Source: Tardiphaga sp051811025 (GTDB taxonomy: Bacteria; Pseudomonadota; Alphaproteobacteria; Rhizobiales; Xanthobacteraceae). From it: DNA of 64,000 bases. The notes beneath the pieces were generated by a model. It was given only the letters and a program-made list of their open reading frames with translations. It had not been told where the DNA came from and searched no databases. Positions 34,954 to 44,147 of this stretch are shown one piece after another. Position 1 is the first letter of the stretch; the number at the start of each line of letters is the position of its first letter. The position numbers and the translations under genes are program-made. Where the stretch lies: assembly GCF_051811025.1 (NCBI RefSeq), contig NZ_JBPWQE010000001.1, positions 3,968,001-4,032,000 on the forward strand, written 5' to 3'.

Positions 34954-36216
34954 ATGGTTGAACCGATCATGTATCTGGCGATCGGTTTTCTGATCTCGAT
35001 GCTCTGCGGCCTGATGATCATGCCGCTGGTGCATAACCGCGCCGTCCGCCTCACCACCCGCCGGCTCGAAGCCGCGACACCGCTGTCGATGGCGGAAATC
35101 CAGGCCGACAAGGACCAGCTGCGCGCGGAATTCGCGATGGCGGCACGCCGGCTGGAAATGAGCGTCGACCAGCTCAAGAACAAGACCACCAGCCAGCTCG
35201 CCGAACTCGGCAAGAAGTCCGACGCCATCAACCGCATGAAGCTTGAGCTCGGCGAGAAGAACGCCACGATCTTCGCGCTGGAAGCCCGTGAAGCCGCCGT
35301 GAAGGAAAAACTCGGCCTCACCGAGGCCGACTTCACCAGCAAGACGGAAGCGTTGCGCGCCGCCGAAAAGGCCCTGAGCGACAAGCAGAGCGAACTCGCC
35401 AAGCTGAACCACGACCTCTCGGATCGCTCCATGGTGGCCGACACCCGCCAGGTCGAGCTCATCGCCGTGCGCGCGCAGGTCGAGGAATTGAAGGGCCGCG
35501 TCGGCGATGCTGAAAAGGAATTCGCCAATACGCAGCACCGGCTGGAACTACAGCGCGGCGAGTCCGACACCGCAACGCGCGAACTGACCGAGGCGCGCGC
35601 CCGCGTCGAGAATCTCAGCCAGCGCGTGACGGATCTCGATCAGCAACTGACCATCCAGGTCCGCGAAGCCGAACAGCTCGGCGCCCGCGTCACCGGCCTC
35701 GAGAGCCAGCTCTCGACCCAGAGCAAGATCCTGGCCGAGCGTGATTTCGAGAACAGCCAGTTGCGCCAGGCCAATGAAGCCGCCGAACAAATCGCGCGCG
35801 ACCTGCGCGTCGAACTCGCCGCCATGAACGGTGCCAAGGGATCGCCCGTCATCGAGAAGCTGCGTGCCGAGAAAGCCGCGGTGGAAGCCGAACTCACCGC
35901 CTCCCGCGAGGAGCGCGCCAAGCTGCAGCGCGACCTCAATGGCGTCCATCAGCAGGCCGAGAGCGCATGGGCCACTGAGCGCATGGAAAACGCCCTGCTG
36001 CGCGAGCGCATCAACGACATCGCCGCCGAAGTGGCCAAGATGGCCATGACGCTGGAAGGGCCGAATTCGCCCATCGAGGCAATTTTGGCCGCCGAACCGA
36101 CGCCTTCCGCCCAGCCACGCGCGGCCAATGACGCCGGTTTCGCGCCCAACAGCACGCTCGCCGACCGGATTCGGGCGCTGCAGTCCCATGCCTCCCGCGC
36201 CCCGCACCCGGGCTAA
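34954..36216 (+). CDS. Membrane-anchored long coiled-coil protein
   Basis: A 420-residue protein with one N-terminal membrane helix (MYLAIGFLISMLCGLMIMPLVHN) and then about 340 residues of nearly uninterrupted coiled coil, rich in Glu/Ala/Leu/Arg heptads. The C-terminal 50 residues are Pro/Ala-rich and end in ADRIRALQSHA. The architecture recalls RmuC-like or SMC-like scaffold proteins, but none of their domains is visible. ATG 34954 is preferred (GGGAG 9 bp before) over GTG 34939. A CtrA-like box upstream and its neighbours suggest an envelope or cell-cycle scaffold role, which is inference. Confidence 0.8.
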   Translation: MVEPIMYLAIGFLISMLCGLMIMPLVHNRAVRLTTRRLEAATPLSMAEIQADKDQLRAEFAMAARRLEMSVDQLKNKTTSQLAELGKKSDAINRMKLELGEKNATIFALEAREAAVKEKLGLTEADFTSKTEALRAAEKALSDKQSELAKLNHDLSDRSMVADTRQVELIAVRAQVEELKGRVGDAEKEFANTQHRLELQRGESDTATRELTEARARVENLSQRVTDLDQQLTIQVREAEQLGARVTGLESQLSTQSKILAERDFENSQLRQANEAAEQIARDLRVELAAMNGAKGSPVIEKLRAEKAAVEAELTASREERAKLQRDLNGVHQQAESAWATERMENALLRERINDIAAEVAKMAMTLEGPNSPIEAILAAEPTPSAQPRAANDAGFAPNSTLADRIRALQSHASRAPHPG

Positions 36217-36292
36217 ATCGCGGGCCAGGAACCCGGATCGGCCGCCCGGCCGGATGCGGAGACTTATTGTGACGACTTGCGGCAGGGTTCGC

Positions 36293-36321
36293 TTGACACC
36301 CCCGCCCCCTATTCCCTAAAT
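36293..36321 (+). promoter_or_regulatory. Promoter of tRNA-Val
   Basis: TTGACA at 36293-36298 and CTAAAT at 36316-36321 are separated by 17 bp, a near-consensus housekeeping promoter 65 bp before the tRNA. Confidence 0.65.
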
Positions 36322-36386
36322 CGCGCCACTGACGTCAGTCTCCGCCGGGCCATTACCGCCCGGCCTTTTGGTCTGTACGGCATCCC

Positions 36387-36461
36387 GGGCGCATAGCTCA
36401 GCGGGAGAGCGTTCCCTTCACACGGGAGAGGTCCAAGGTTCGATCCCTTGTGCGCCCACCA
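36387..36461 (+). tRNA. tRNA-Val (anticodon CAC)
   Basis: The acceptor stem GGGCGCA pairs with TGCGCCC. The D arm is AGCTCAGCGGGAGAGC, the anticodon loop TTCACAC (anticodon CAC, codon GUG) is on a TTCCC/GGGAG stem, and the T arm holds GGTTCGATCC. The gene encodes the 3' ACCA. Confidence 0.96.
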
Positions 36462-36467
36462 TTTTAC

Positions 36468-36486
36468 AAGGCTTTCGAGCCTTTTT
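36468..36486 (+). terminator. Rho-independent terminator after tRNA-Val
   Basis: AAGGCT-TTCG-AGCCTT followed by TTT, a compact stem with a UUCG tetraloop 7 bp after the tRNA. Confidence 0.8.
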
Positions 36487-36718
36487 CCCACACAAGCGCC
36501 TCACACAGCGGGCGCCTCCCGATCAGCCCTGCCAGCCTTCACTTTCTTACGAGAATCCCCTGCGAATGTGCGTAGCGACCGCAAGTAGCGCAGTGCCAGA
36601 GGTGCATGGCCGCCATTGCCGTGCGCGTCGCGTTGCAGCTTCATGCTAAAAATATCGCCGTGGATTCGCGATGCAGCCTTTCACCCTGCCCCCTATGACC
36701 GCTTAAGCAGACCAGCTC

Positions 36719-37711
36719 ATGGACCCGCTCGACAGCCCCAATTCCAAGTCAGCGCGTCTGGCAGCGCAGTCATCACCGCAAGGAATTGCGGCTGATCTTG
36801 TTGCAGTGCTGGTAGCCGTGACCTCGGGTGAGCCTCGTGTTCTAACGATCCAGGATCAGCGCGCCCTGCCCTCCGGGCCTTTCGAACTCGCCCATCGTTC
36901 GCTGCAATCGGGGCTACGTGCCTGGGTCGAACGACAGACACGGTTGCCGCTCGGTTATGTCGAACAGCTCTACACCTTTGCCGATCGCGATCGCGCTGGC
37001 ACCACTGCGCAGCATGTCATCTCGATCAGCTATCTCGGCCTGACACGAGAACAACCGGCATTCGGCGAACACGAGGCCAGATGGCGCGGCTGGTATGATT
37101 ATTTCCCCTGGGAGGATCATCGTGACGGCCCACCGCCGCTGATGGAGAAAGCTCTGCAGCCAGGGCTCAAGGCCTGGGCTTCGGCAGCATCCGACCGGGC
37201 GGCGCAGCGCGCTCGTCGGCAGCGCGCCGCAATGCTCTTCGGTTTCGAGGAGCATAGCTGGAATGAAGAGCTGGTTCTGCAGCGGTACGAACTATTATAT
37301 GAGGCGAGATTGATCCCCGAGGCGACACGCGGAAATTCCTCAGCATCCACGTCTACCGATGCGGCTTTATCGAACACGCCGGGTCACCCCATGATCCTGG
37401 ATCATCGCCGGATTCTGGCCACCGGAATTGCAAGACTCAGGGCCAAGATCAAATACCATCCTGTCGTATTTGAATTGATGCCGGACACATTCACGTTGCT
37501 GCAATTGCAACGCTGTGTTGAGGCGCTGGCCGGACGGCAAGTGCACAAGCCGAATTTCCGCCGCCTGATCGAACAGCAGGAACTCGTTGAGGAAACTGGC
37601 GAAACGAGCCAGGACACCGGCGGACGTCCTGCAAAGCTCTTCCGCTTTCGGCGTGCCGTCCTTGCGGAACGGGCCATCGCCGGAACCAAACTTCCCGTCT
37701 CAGGGGCTTGA
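36719..37711 (+). CDS. nadQ: NAD biosynthesis regulator NadQ (NrtR/Nudix-like repressor)
   Basis: A 330-residue transcription factor of the COG4111/NadQ type. The N-terminal half is a Nudix-like domain (LVAVLVAVTSGEPRVLTIQDQRALPSGPF, QLYTFADRDR) in which the catalytic Nudix box is not apparent, consistent with a ligand sensor instead of a hydrolase. The C-terminal winged helix (KYHPVVFELMPDTFTLLQLQRCVEALAGRQVHKPNFRRLI) is typical of the NrtR/NadQ group. It lies directly upstream of nadABC, with two palindromes in between, as expected of a repressor of de novo NAD synthesis. Confidence 0.85.
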   Translation: MDPLDSPNSKSARLAAQSSPQGIAADLVAVLVAVTSGEPRVLTIQDQRALPSGPFELAHRSLQSGLRAWVERQTRLPLGYVEQLYTFADRDRAGTTAQHVISISYLGLTREQPAFGEHEARWRGWYDYFPWEDHRDGPPPLMEKALQPGLKAWASAASDRAAQRARRQRAAMLFGFEEHSWNEELVLQRYELLYEARLIPEATRGNSSASTSTDAALSNTPGHPMILDHRRILATGIARLRAKIKYHPVVFELMPDTFTLLQLQRCVEALAGRQVHKPNFRRLIEQQELVEETGETSQDTGGRPAKLFRFRRAVLAERAIAGTKLPVSGA

Positions 37712-37760
37712 CAATACTTATACTCGATTACAGTATAATATATGCTCAACGAGAGTATAT
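37708..37760 (+). promoter_or_regulatory. nadA promoter with two NadQ-type operators
   Basis: TTGACA (37708-37713) and TATAAT (37734-37739) mark the promoter, though the 20-bp spacing is long. Operator 1 is the perfect inverted repeat TTATACT-N7-AGTATAA (37718-37738). Operator 2 is ATATGCTC-N5-GAGTATAT (37740-37760) with one mismatch and ends just before the nadA ATG. Both share an ATA-CT core, so a dimeric repressor probably binds twice. Confidence 0.7.
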
Positions 37761-37763
37761 ATC

Positions 37764-38747
37764 ATGCTGTCGATACCCGAACTGCGTCCTTCGGAACATC
37801 TCTATGCGAAAGTGCGCCACGCAATCCCCGCGATCGAATGGTCGATGCTGTCAGAAGATATCGACGCGATCATCGCGTTGAAGAAAAGCCGCAACGCGGT
37901 CATCCTTGCTCACAATTATCAGACACCGGACATCTTCCACTGCGTTGCTGACATTGTCGGCGACAGTCTCGCACTGGCTCGTGAAGCAATGCACGTGGAA
38001 GCAGACGTCATCGTTCTCGCCGGCGTTCACTTCATGGCCGAGACGGCCAAATTACTCAATCCGTCGAAGACCGTGCTGATTCCCGATCGCGGCGCCGGCT
38101 GCTCGCTCGCCGACTCCATCACGCCCGAGGACGTGAGGCTGCTGCGGCAAACTTATCCCGGCGTCCCGATCGTGACTTATGTGAACACCTCGGCAGCGGT
38201 GAAGGCAGAGTCGGACATCTGCTGCACCTCGGGCAATGCCAAGGCGGTGATCGAGTCGCTTGGCGTTGAACGCGTGATCATGCTGCCGGACGAATATCTG
38301 GCCAGGAACATCGCTGTCGAGACCAAGGTTAAGGTGATTACCTGGACCGGTCATTGCGAGGTGCACGAGCGCTTCAGCGCCGAAGAGGTGCGGCAATTGC
38401 GCGAGAACCACCCTGGTGTCGTCGTACTGGCGCACCCGGAATGCCCGCCGGACGTCCTGGCGGAGGCTGATTTCGCCGGCTCGACAGCCGCCATGTCGTC
38501 CTACGTCGCAAGCAAACGACCACCGCGCGTCGTGCTTCTGACCGAATGCTCGATGAGCGACAATGTCGCCATCCAGTACCCGGACCTCGAATTCATTCGT
38601 CCGTGCAATCTTTGTCCACACATGAAGACGATCACGCTCGGCAACATCCGTCACGCGTTGGAGACGATGCAGCACAAGGTCACGATCGACGACGGTGTCG
38701 CAGCGCGCGCACGCCTCGCGGTCGAACGAATGCTGGCCGTCACATGA
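37764..38747 (+). CDS. nadA: Quinolinate synthase NadA
   Basis: A 327-residue [4Fe-4S] enzyme that condenses iminoaspartate (from NadB) with dihydroxyacetone phosphate to quinolinate. Features include VILAHNYQTPDIFHCVADIVGDSLALA, the Cys-bearing segments GAGCSLAD, DICCTSGNA and CNLCPHMKTI, and HPECPPDV. ATG 37764 follows the operators; the longer open frame reads through them and is unlikely. It overlaps nadB by 4 bp. Confidence 0.95.
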   Translation: MLSIPELRPSEHLYAKVRHAIPAIEWSMLSEDIDAIIALKKSRNAVILAHNYQTPDIFHCVADIVGDSLALAREAMHVEADVIVLAGVHFMAETAKLLNPSKTVLIPDRGAGCSLADSITPEDVRLLRQTYPGVPIVTYVNTSAAVKAESDICCTSGNAKAVIESLGVERVIMLPDEYLARNIAVETKVKVITWTGHCEVHERFSAEEVRQLRENHPGVVVLAHPECPPDVLAEADFAGSTAAMSSYVASKRPPRVVLLTECSMSDNVAIQYPDLEFIRPCNLCPHMKTITLGNIRHALETMQHKVTIDDGVAARARLAVERMLAVT

Positions 38748-40273
38748 CAGCATTACACGATACGGACGGCGCTCCCGTCATCATCGGCGGCGGCATCGCC
38801 GGCCTCATGATAGCCTTGGCGCTCGCGCCGCGACCAGTATTGCTCCTGACCGGCGCGCCGCTCGGCTCGGAATCGTCGAGCGCACTCGCGCAAGGCGGTA
38901 TCGCTGCCAGTATCGGGGCGGATGATAGTGCTTCGCTGCATCTGGCAGACACACTCGCCGCCGGTGACGGCTTGTGCGATGAAACCATCGCGGCCTCAAT
39001 CCTCGCCGCAGCGCCCGCCGCAATCGAACAGTTGGCGCGGCTCGGCGTCATTTTCGATCGGGATGCCAGCGGCAAGATCGTCCTCGGCCTCGAGGCCGCG
39101 CATTCGAGCCGCCGGATCATCCATGCCGGGGGTGATGCAACAGGCCGGGACGTCATTCGAGCCCTGGTCCGCAAGGTCCGCGAGACGCCTTCGATCACGG
39201 TGATCGAGGGAGCCACGGCACAGCGCCTGGTCGTCGAAGACAATGCAGTGGTGGGTCTTCTTGGCCACACCGGTCGAGGACCCGTGCTCTTTGCCACCGA
39301 TCGTGTCGTCATCGCGACCGGCGGCATCGGAGGTCTGTTTCTGCATGGGACCAATCCGGCGGGATCCTTTGGCCGGGGCCTCGCGCTCGCAGCACGCGCC
39401 GGCGCCGTCATGGCCGATCTCGAATTCATCCAATTCCACCCGACCGCGCTCGACAGCAAGTCCTCTCCACTGAAGCTCATCAGTGAGGCCGTACGCGGAG
39501 AAGGCGCGATCCTGGTCGATGGGAATGGCGATCGCTTCATGGCCGGTGCCCCCGGCGCCGAGCTGGCGTCCCGCGATATCGTTGCACGTGCCGTCTGGCG
39601 GCACATCGCGGCGGGGCATCGGGTTTTTCTCGACGCAAGGGGCGTGAACGGACTCGACTTTGCGCGGCGTTTCCCGGCCATCACGGCACTCTGTCGCGAC
39701 GTAGGAATCGATCCGGTTACGCAGCCGATCCCCGTCCGTCCCGCTGCGCACTACCACATGGGCGGCATACTGGTTGACCGGACCGGGCGGAGCTCCGTCG
39801 ACGGTCTGTGGGCCTGCGGCGAAGCTGCCTGCACTGGCCTGCATGGCGCAAACCGGCTCGCCAGTAATTCACTCCTCGAGGCGGCCGTGTGTGGCGGCTG
39901 GGTTGCCCAGAATATTGCCGCAACGACCTCCACCCGGCGGCGTCAGCCACTGTTGCCCGGTGGAGTAACAGACAGCGACCCAAGTTTGGTGCGCCCTATT
40001 CTGTCGCATGCCGCAGGCGTGTTGCGCGATGGCGAAGGCCTGCGTGCCGCCGCTCGCGCGCTCTATCCGCTCGCGATCTCGCAGCAACCTGCAAGCGACC
40101 CCGCAATTGTCGGCCTGATGATCGTGATCGCTGCCTTACGCTGCCAGGAAAGCCGTGGCGCGCATGCACGCACGGACTTCCCGAAGCACACGAGTCTGGC
40201 ACAGCGTTCGACGCTGCGCCTTGATGAGGCGCTTCAAACCGCGCGAGACGACATCACGGAACTCGTCGCCTAA
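38744..40273 (+). CDS. nadB: L-aspartate oxidase NadB
   Basis: A 509-residue FAD enzyme oxidising L-aspartate to iminoaspartate. The FAD motif is VIIGGGIAGLMIALAL. Succinate-dehydrogenase-family active-site segments are visible: SSALAQGGIAAS, LEFIQFHPTAL, SEAVRGEGAILVDGNGDRFM, HYHMGGILVD and GLHGANRLASNSLLEA. ATG 38744 overlaps the nadA stop (ATGA), so the upstream part of the open frame is discarded. The length is at the short end for NadB. Confidence 0.95.
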   Translation: MTALHDTDGAPVIIGGGIAGLMIALALAPRPVLLLTGAPLGSESSSALAQGGIAASIGADDSASLHLADTLAAGDGLCDETIAASILAAAPAAIEQLARLGVIFDRDASGKIVLGLEAAHSSRRIIHAGGDATGRDVIRALVRKVRETPSITVIEGATAQRLVVEDNAVVGLLGHTGRGPVLFATDRVVIATGGIGGLFLHGTNPAGSFGRGLALAARAGAVMADLEFIQFHPTALDSKSSPLKLISEAVRGEGAILVDGNGDRFMAGAPGAELASRDIVARAVWRHIAAGHRVFLDARGVNGLDFARRFPAITALCRDVGIDPVTQPIPVRPAAHYHMGGILVDRTGRSSVDGLWACGEAACTGLHGANRLASNSLLEAAVCGGWVAQNIAATTSTRRRQPLLPGGVTDSDPSLVRPILSHAAGVLRDGEGLRAAARALYPLAISQQPASDPAIVGLMIVIAALRCQESRGAHARTDFPKHTSLAQRSTLRLDEALQTARDDITELVA

Positions 40274-40287
40274 CCCAAAGGATCGCC

Positions 40288-41154
40288 ATGACGCCCTCGC
40301 CGCTCCCCCATGTCATGATCGAGCCATTGGTTCGCATGGCGTTGCTTGAAGATCTCGGACGAGCCGGCGATCTCACGACCGATGCGATCGTGCCAGCCGG
40401 CCGACGCGCCACGACACTTCTTGTTGCGCGCCAGCCCGGCGTGGTGGCCGGGCTCGACCTCGCTCGACTCGCCTTTCAACTGATCGATCCGGCGATCGAG
40501 ATGCATATCGCGCGCAACGACGGCGCAGTCCTGACGCCCGGCGACGTGATCGCCACGATCACCGGCCCCGCGCGAGGTATTTTGACCGCTGAACGGGTTG
40601 CTTTGAATTTCCTGTGTCGCCTGAGCGGAATTGCGACGGCAACGGCGTCAGTGGTTGCAGCGGTCCGAGACTACCAGACGAAAATTGTCTGCACGCGCAA
40701 GACAACGCCAGGGCTGCGCGCCATCGAAAAATATGCGATCCGCGTTGGCGGTGGCAGCAATCACCGGTTCGGCCTCGACGATGCCGTGCTCATCAAGGAC
40801 AATCACGTCGCCATCGCCGGCAGCGTAACCGAGGCGTTGAAGCGGGCGAAAACCGGTGTCGGCCACCTGGTCAAGATCGAACTCGAAGTCGATACGCTCA
40901 ATCAGCTGCGCGAGGCGCTCGATCACGGTGTAGACGCCGTGCTTCTCGACAATATGAATCCAGCGACGCTCACGGAAGCAGTCGCGATGGTCGCAGGTCG
41001 GGCGGTAACCGAAGCCTCCGGCCGCATCACACCCGCTACAGCGCCACACATCGCTGCGACCGGCGTAGATCTGATCTCAATCGGATGGCTCACCCATAGC
41101 GTCAGCGTTCTCGACATCGGGCTCGATTTCAAACGGGACGATTTGAAGATGTGA
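40288..41154 (+). CDS. nadC: Nicotinate-nucleotide pyrophosphorylase (quinolinate phosphoribosyltransferase) NadC
   Basis: A 288-residue enzyme that converts quinolinate and PRPP to nicotinate mononucleotide, completing the de novo branch started by NadA and NadB. Motifs: LLEDLGRAGDLTTDAIV, the TRKTTPGLRAIEKYAIRVGGGSNHRFGLDDAVLIKDNH segment that binds substrate, and EVDTLNQLREAL and DAVLLDNM. AAGGA precedes the ATG, 14 bp after nadB. Confidence 0.96.
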   Translation: MTPSPLPHVMIEPLVRMALLEDLGRAGDLTTDAIVPAGRRATTLLVARQPGVVAGLDLARLAFQLIDPAIEMHIARNDGAVLTPGDVIATITGPARGILTAERVALNFLCRLSGIATATASVVAAVRDYQTKIVCTRKTTPGLRAIEKYAIRVGGGSNHRFGLDDAVLIKDNHVAIAGSVTEALKRAKTGVGHLVKIELEVDTLNQLREALDHGVDAVLLDNMNPATLTEAVAMVAGRAVTEASGRITPATAPHIAATGVDLISIGWLTHSVSVLDIGLDFKRDDLKM

Positions 41155-41366
41155 GTCAGGTTATTGATGTTGTTGCGGTCGAACTCAATATCAACAAAAA
41201 GCCTCAGCAACTATCCCGATTGCAACTTCGTACCAGTAGCTTCGTCGATCCCGCGCCGCGCGGCCTTCGTCCTCTAGCCCGCTTCTCTCGGGAGACCAAA
41301 AGCATCATATCTTTTCACTGCTCCGCGACAAAATGCACGTCCGATCGGTAAAGGCATCGTCACTGT

Positions 41367-42071
41367 TTAACTTCGCGTGGCGATGCTTCTCAGCGCCTGA
41401 GCATTGAGAAGGACAAGTGTACGATTCTTGACCAGAACCCAGCCGCGCTCGGCCCAAGCGGATATGATTTTATTTGCGCGCTCCCGCGAAATGCCCACCA
41501 TCTCGCTGACGCTCTGTTGCGTCATATTCACCACAAGAGATCCATCCATTTGCACGTTCGGCTCCGCAAATTTTATGACGATATGGGCTAGGCGAGCCTC
41601 GAGACCGTGAAGGATTACCTCTTCCAGATGCTCGCTCGTCCATCTCAGGCGGGCGCATAACAAATCAATGAACTTGGCAGCCAAAGCCGGCTCGGTTCTA
41701 ACCAGGGGGATCAGATCGCGCCGCGCAATTCCCCAGATTTCACAATCGCTGTTTGCGATTGCATCGGTTGTTCGGTCGAGGCCATCCAAAACAGCAATCT
41801 CGCCAAATGTCTGACCGGCACCGATCAGATTTAACACCGCGCTCTTTCCGTCAGGTGAGGATGCACACATCCGCACCGAGCCCACCACAACTCCGAACAG
41901 GTATGTACCGGGGTCTCCGCGTCGAAAAATGTAATCTCCCCGCTCGAAGGTCTGAAAAGACACGCGATGAGACAGCTGGGCAACCGTCTCTGGCGCGAGG
42001 TCGCTGAAGATCGCATTCATGCGCATTACTGCCTGACGGCTCGCTGAGCTCGCTGCCTTCGCTTTCGACAC
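41367..42071 (-). CDS. Crp-type cAMP-binding transcriptional regulator
   Basis: A 234-residue Crp/Fnr regulator. The cyclic-nucleotide pocket FGEIAVLDGLDRTTDAIANSDCE keeps the Glu and Arg that bind cAMP in E. coli CRP (GE-(x)n-R-S/T). The HTH VNMTQQSVSEMVGISRERANKIISAW keeps Arg-Glu of the recognition helix, which read TGTGA half-sites. The preferred start is GTG 42071, with AGGGAA before it, 34 bp after the S8 protease stop; the open frame starts inside that gene. It is the last gene of a run that contains an adenylate cyclase and is preceded by a consensus Crp box, so it is probably the receptor of that circuit. Confidence 0.85.
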   Translation of the reverse strand: MSKAKAASSASRQAVMRMNAIFSDLAPETVAQLSHRVSFQTFERGDYIFRRGDPGTYLFGVVVGSVRMCASSPDGKSAVLNLIGAGQTFGEIAVLDGLDRTTDAIANSDCEIWGIARRDLIPLVRTEPALAAKFIDLLCARLRWTSEHLEEVILHGLEARLAHIVIKFAEPNVQMDGSLVVNMTQQSVSEMVGISRERANKIISAWAERGWVLVKNRTLVLLNAQALRSIATRS

Positions 42072-42105
42072 CGCGATGTTCCCTGTGCTCCGCACCGGTC
42101 CAAAA

Positions 42106-44100
42106 TCAAGGTCTGTTGGGACGTCCGCACCGATCCAACCGGCCAGCCCCGATCCGCACAGCCAATGGTGAGCCGGGACCTGGCGCCTTTGTGTCTCCTG
42201 TTTTCGCGATGCGCTGTACGTCCAGACGATCGCAAGCAAGCTGCGAGATCATCAATTCCGAGATCAATCGTGTCACCTGCGGAGCCGCGACACTTGTCCC
42301 ATTCATCGTTACAACGGACCCGCTGCGCGTACCCGCAGCAAGCAAATTCCTGTGTACTGGCGACTCGTCTCCAACTGCTGACACATCGGGGCTTCGAACG
42401 GGGGATGTGCCATCTGCTGTTTCACGCCCCCCCGCCCCCGAATACTCACTGACAGCCTTGTCGCTGCGAAGATAAGCACCCACGACGATTGCGTGCGTCC
42501 CTGTTGCCAATGCGTTGATCGTACTTTCCCTCCGGACCGGGCTGGAGCCCCTGTCATCTTGCTCCGGTCGCCCGGCAAGATCGAAGCGCACGTAATTCTC
42601 GTCTTCAAGCCGAGATTGCCGCCCTGACAACGGATAGCCAAATGGCGTGTCACCGCGCTGAACCCAGACATCGACTGTCGTGGCTGCCCCTTTGTTTTTG
42701 AGTTCGATCAGCCACGTCCCGGACGGCGCAGTCAACGAGGGCATTCCGAGATCAGCCGTGGGTGCCATGGCAAGGAATATCTGCGATCGCTCCCCGACTG
42801 CAGTATAGTACTTCGCGAAAAACCGGAGCTGGCCTGATATGCGCCACTGCCAGTTCTGGTTAGCCCCAATCCAAGGACTGCGCTGGTTCGTCGGAGTGGT
42901 AATCCTTATGGCGATTTCGGGCTGGGACTTCTCTGTTGTCTGTTTGGGCAGCCACAGCTCCATAAAGCTGTTGGCCTTATTGTCGGGCTGCACGCGCCAC
43001 CGCAAGCGTTTGGGCGACTGGCCAGGGACTGATGCCTGAGGCAGCTCGACCAAGGCATGACATCGCGCCAGATAGTGATTTCCGGCTGGCAGAACGACCC
43101 TGAGCGGTGCAGTGCGTGACGCTATCAACTGATCGATCGCAGCTTCCAGCTGTGACGTGCCATCGTGCGGGCCGGCAATGGTCCCATAACTCAAATTGAT
43201 GACCACAGGGATCGGTCCCGTTCCTTCGGCGGCCGAAATCTGATCCGCACGACCGAGTACATAGGAGATGGCGGCGTAGACATTCGGAGTCAGGAATGCG
43301 CCTGACGTCTCCTCTGTCACCCACTTCGGCAATTGAACGCCGATGATATAGGGAAGGTTGGTATCTGCGGGAACCGCATGTTTCGGGTCGAGCCCGCAAG
43401 CGATATCCATGACGTGCGTACCGTGCTTGGCGCGGCGAGCAGCCAGATTCTGGCCGGCCAACCGATAGAACTCATCCTCATCCAGCAATCCAGTATGCGT
43501 GCAGGACGCCAGAAGCTGATTGATCTCGTTCTCCTGCAACTCGCGCCCCCAGCCGAATCCGGCCGGCCGGCCTGTATTTGTGTGATCGTCCTGGTTCCAG
43601 AAATACTTCACCCGCGATCGGCCATCCTGAAAGCGGAATCTCTCATGGGCGAACGCCAATCCGTCATCGATGATCGCGACAATTGCCCGCCGCGACGGAC
43701 TCGTGGCAAGCAACGGCGGCTCGATCGGTTCAGTCTTCTCGAACAGATTCGTCGTCGGCGTTCCAAGCTCGATTCGATTGATCGAGGACAGCAGGGGCGC
43801 AAACTGTTTGGCGTCACCGCGCGATGCCTTGCCGGAAACAAATGCGGAAAGAGCCTCACGTCTCGCAATCGCCATACAGCATGTTAGATCGGCACCTCTC
43901 AGCGAGGGTGGCGCCTCCTGATAGACCGCGGGAATTCGAATGAACTGATCTAGCCCCGAGCCCACGACGGAACGGGCAAGGGCTTCTGCTGGTCCATCAA
44001 GCTCCAGCAAGACCCAGAACCACTCACCCGGGAGATAAGCGAACTCGGTCAGCACTGCCCATTCGAGATAAGGTGAAACCCGCTTCCGTCCTTCTGCCAT
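42106..44100 (-). CDS. S8 (subtilisin-like) serine protease
   Basis: A 664-residue subtilase without a signal peptide. The catalytic triad is readable: Asp in IVAIIDDGLAFAHERF (about residue 145), His in RRAKHGTHVMDIACG (about 225) and Ser in MNGTSVAAPQVTRL (about 615). The oxyanion Asn is probably the one in VVLPAGNHYL. A 200-residue insertion between oxyanion and Ser regions resembles a beta-rich P-domain-like module. The N-terminal 135 residues are unlike a classical propeptide. Intracellular location is inferred. ATG 44100 has GAGG upstream. It is flanked by the PAP2-like and Crp genes in a likely operon. Confidence 0.85.
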   Translation of the reverse strand: MAEGRKRVSPYLEWAVLTEFAYLPGEWFWVLLELDGPAEALARSVVGSGLDQFIRIPAVYQEAPPSLRGADLTCCMAIARREALSAFVSGKASRGDAKQFAPLLSSINRIELGTPTTNLFEKTEPIEPPLLATSPSRRAIVAIIDDGLAFAHERFRFQDGRSRVKYFWNQDDHTNTGRPAGFGWGRELQENEINQLLASCTHTGLLDEDEFYRLAGQNLAARRAKHGTHVMDIACGLDPKHAVPADTNLPYIIGVQLPKWVTEETSGAFLTPNVYAAISYVLGRADQISAAEGTGPIPVVINLSYGTIAGPHDGTSQLEAAIDQLIASRTAPLRVVLPAGNHYLARCHALVELPQASVPGQSPKRLRWRVQPDNKANSFMELWLPKQTTEKSQPEIAIRITTPTNQRSPWIGANQNWQWRISGQLRFFAKYYTAVGERSQIFLAMAPTADLGMPSLTAPSGTWLIELKNKGAATTVDVWVQRGDTPFGYPLSGRQSRLEDENYVRFDLAGRPEQDDRGSSPVRRESTINALATGTHAIVVGAYLRSDKAVSEYSGAGGRETADGTSPVRSPDVSAVGDESPVHRNLLAAGTRSGSVVTMNGTSVAAPQVTRLISELMISQLACDRLDVQRIAKTGDTKAPGPGSPLAVRIGAGRLDRCGRPNRP

Positions 44101-44147
44101 AACGCACACCTCGCGAATGCGATTTTTCTACCGTCATGCCTCAGCGG

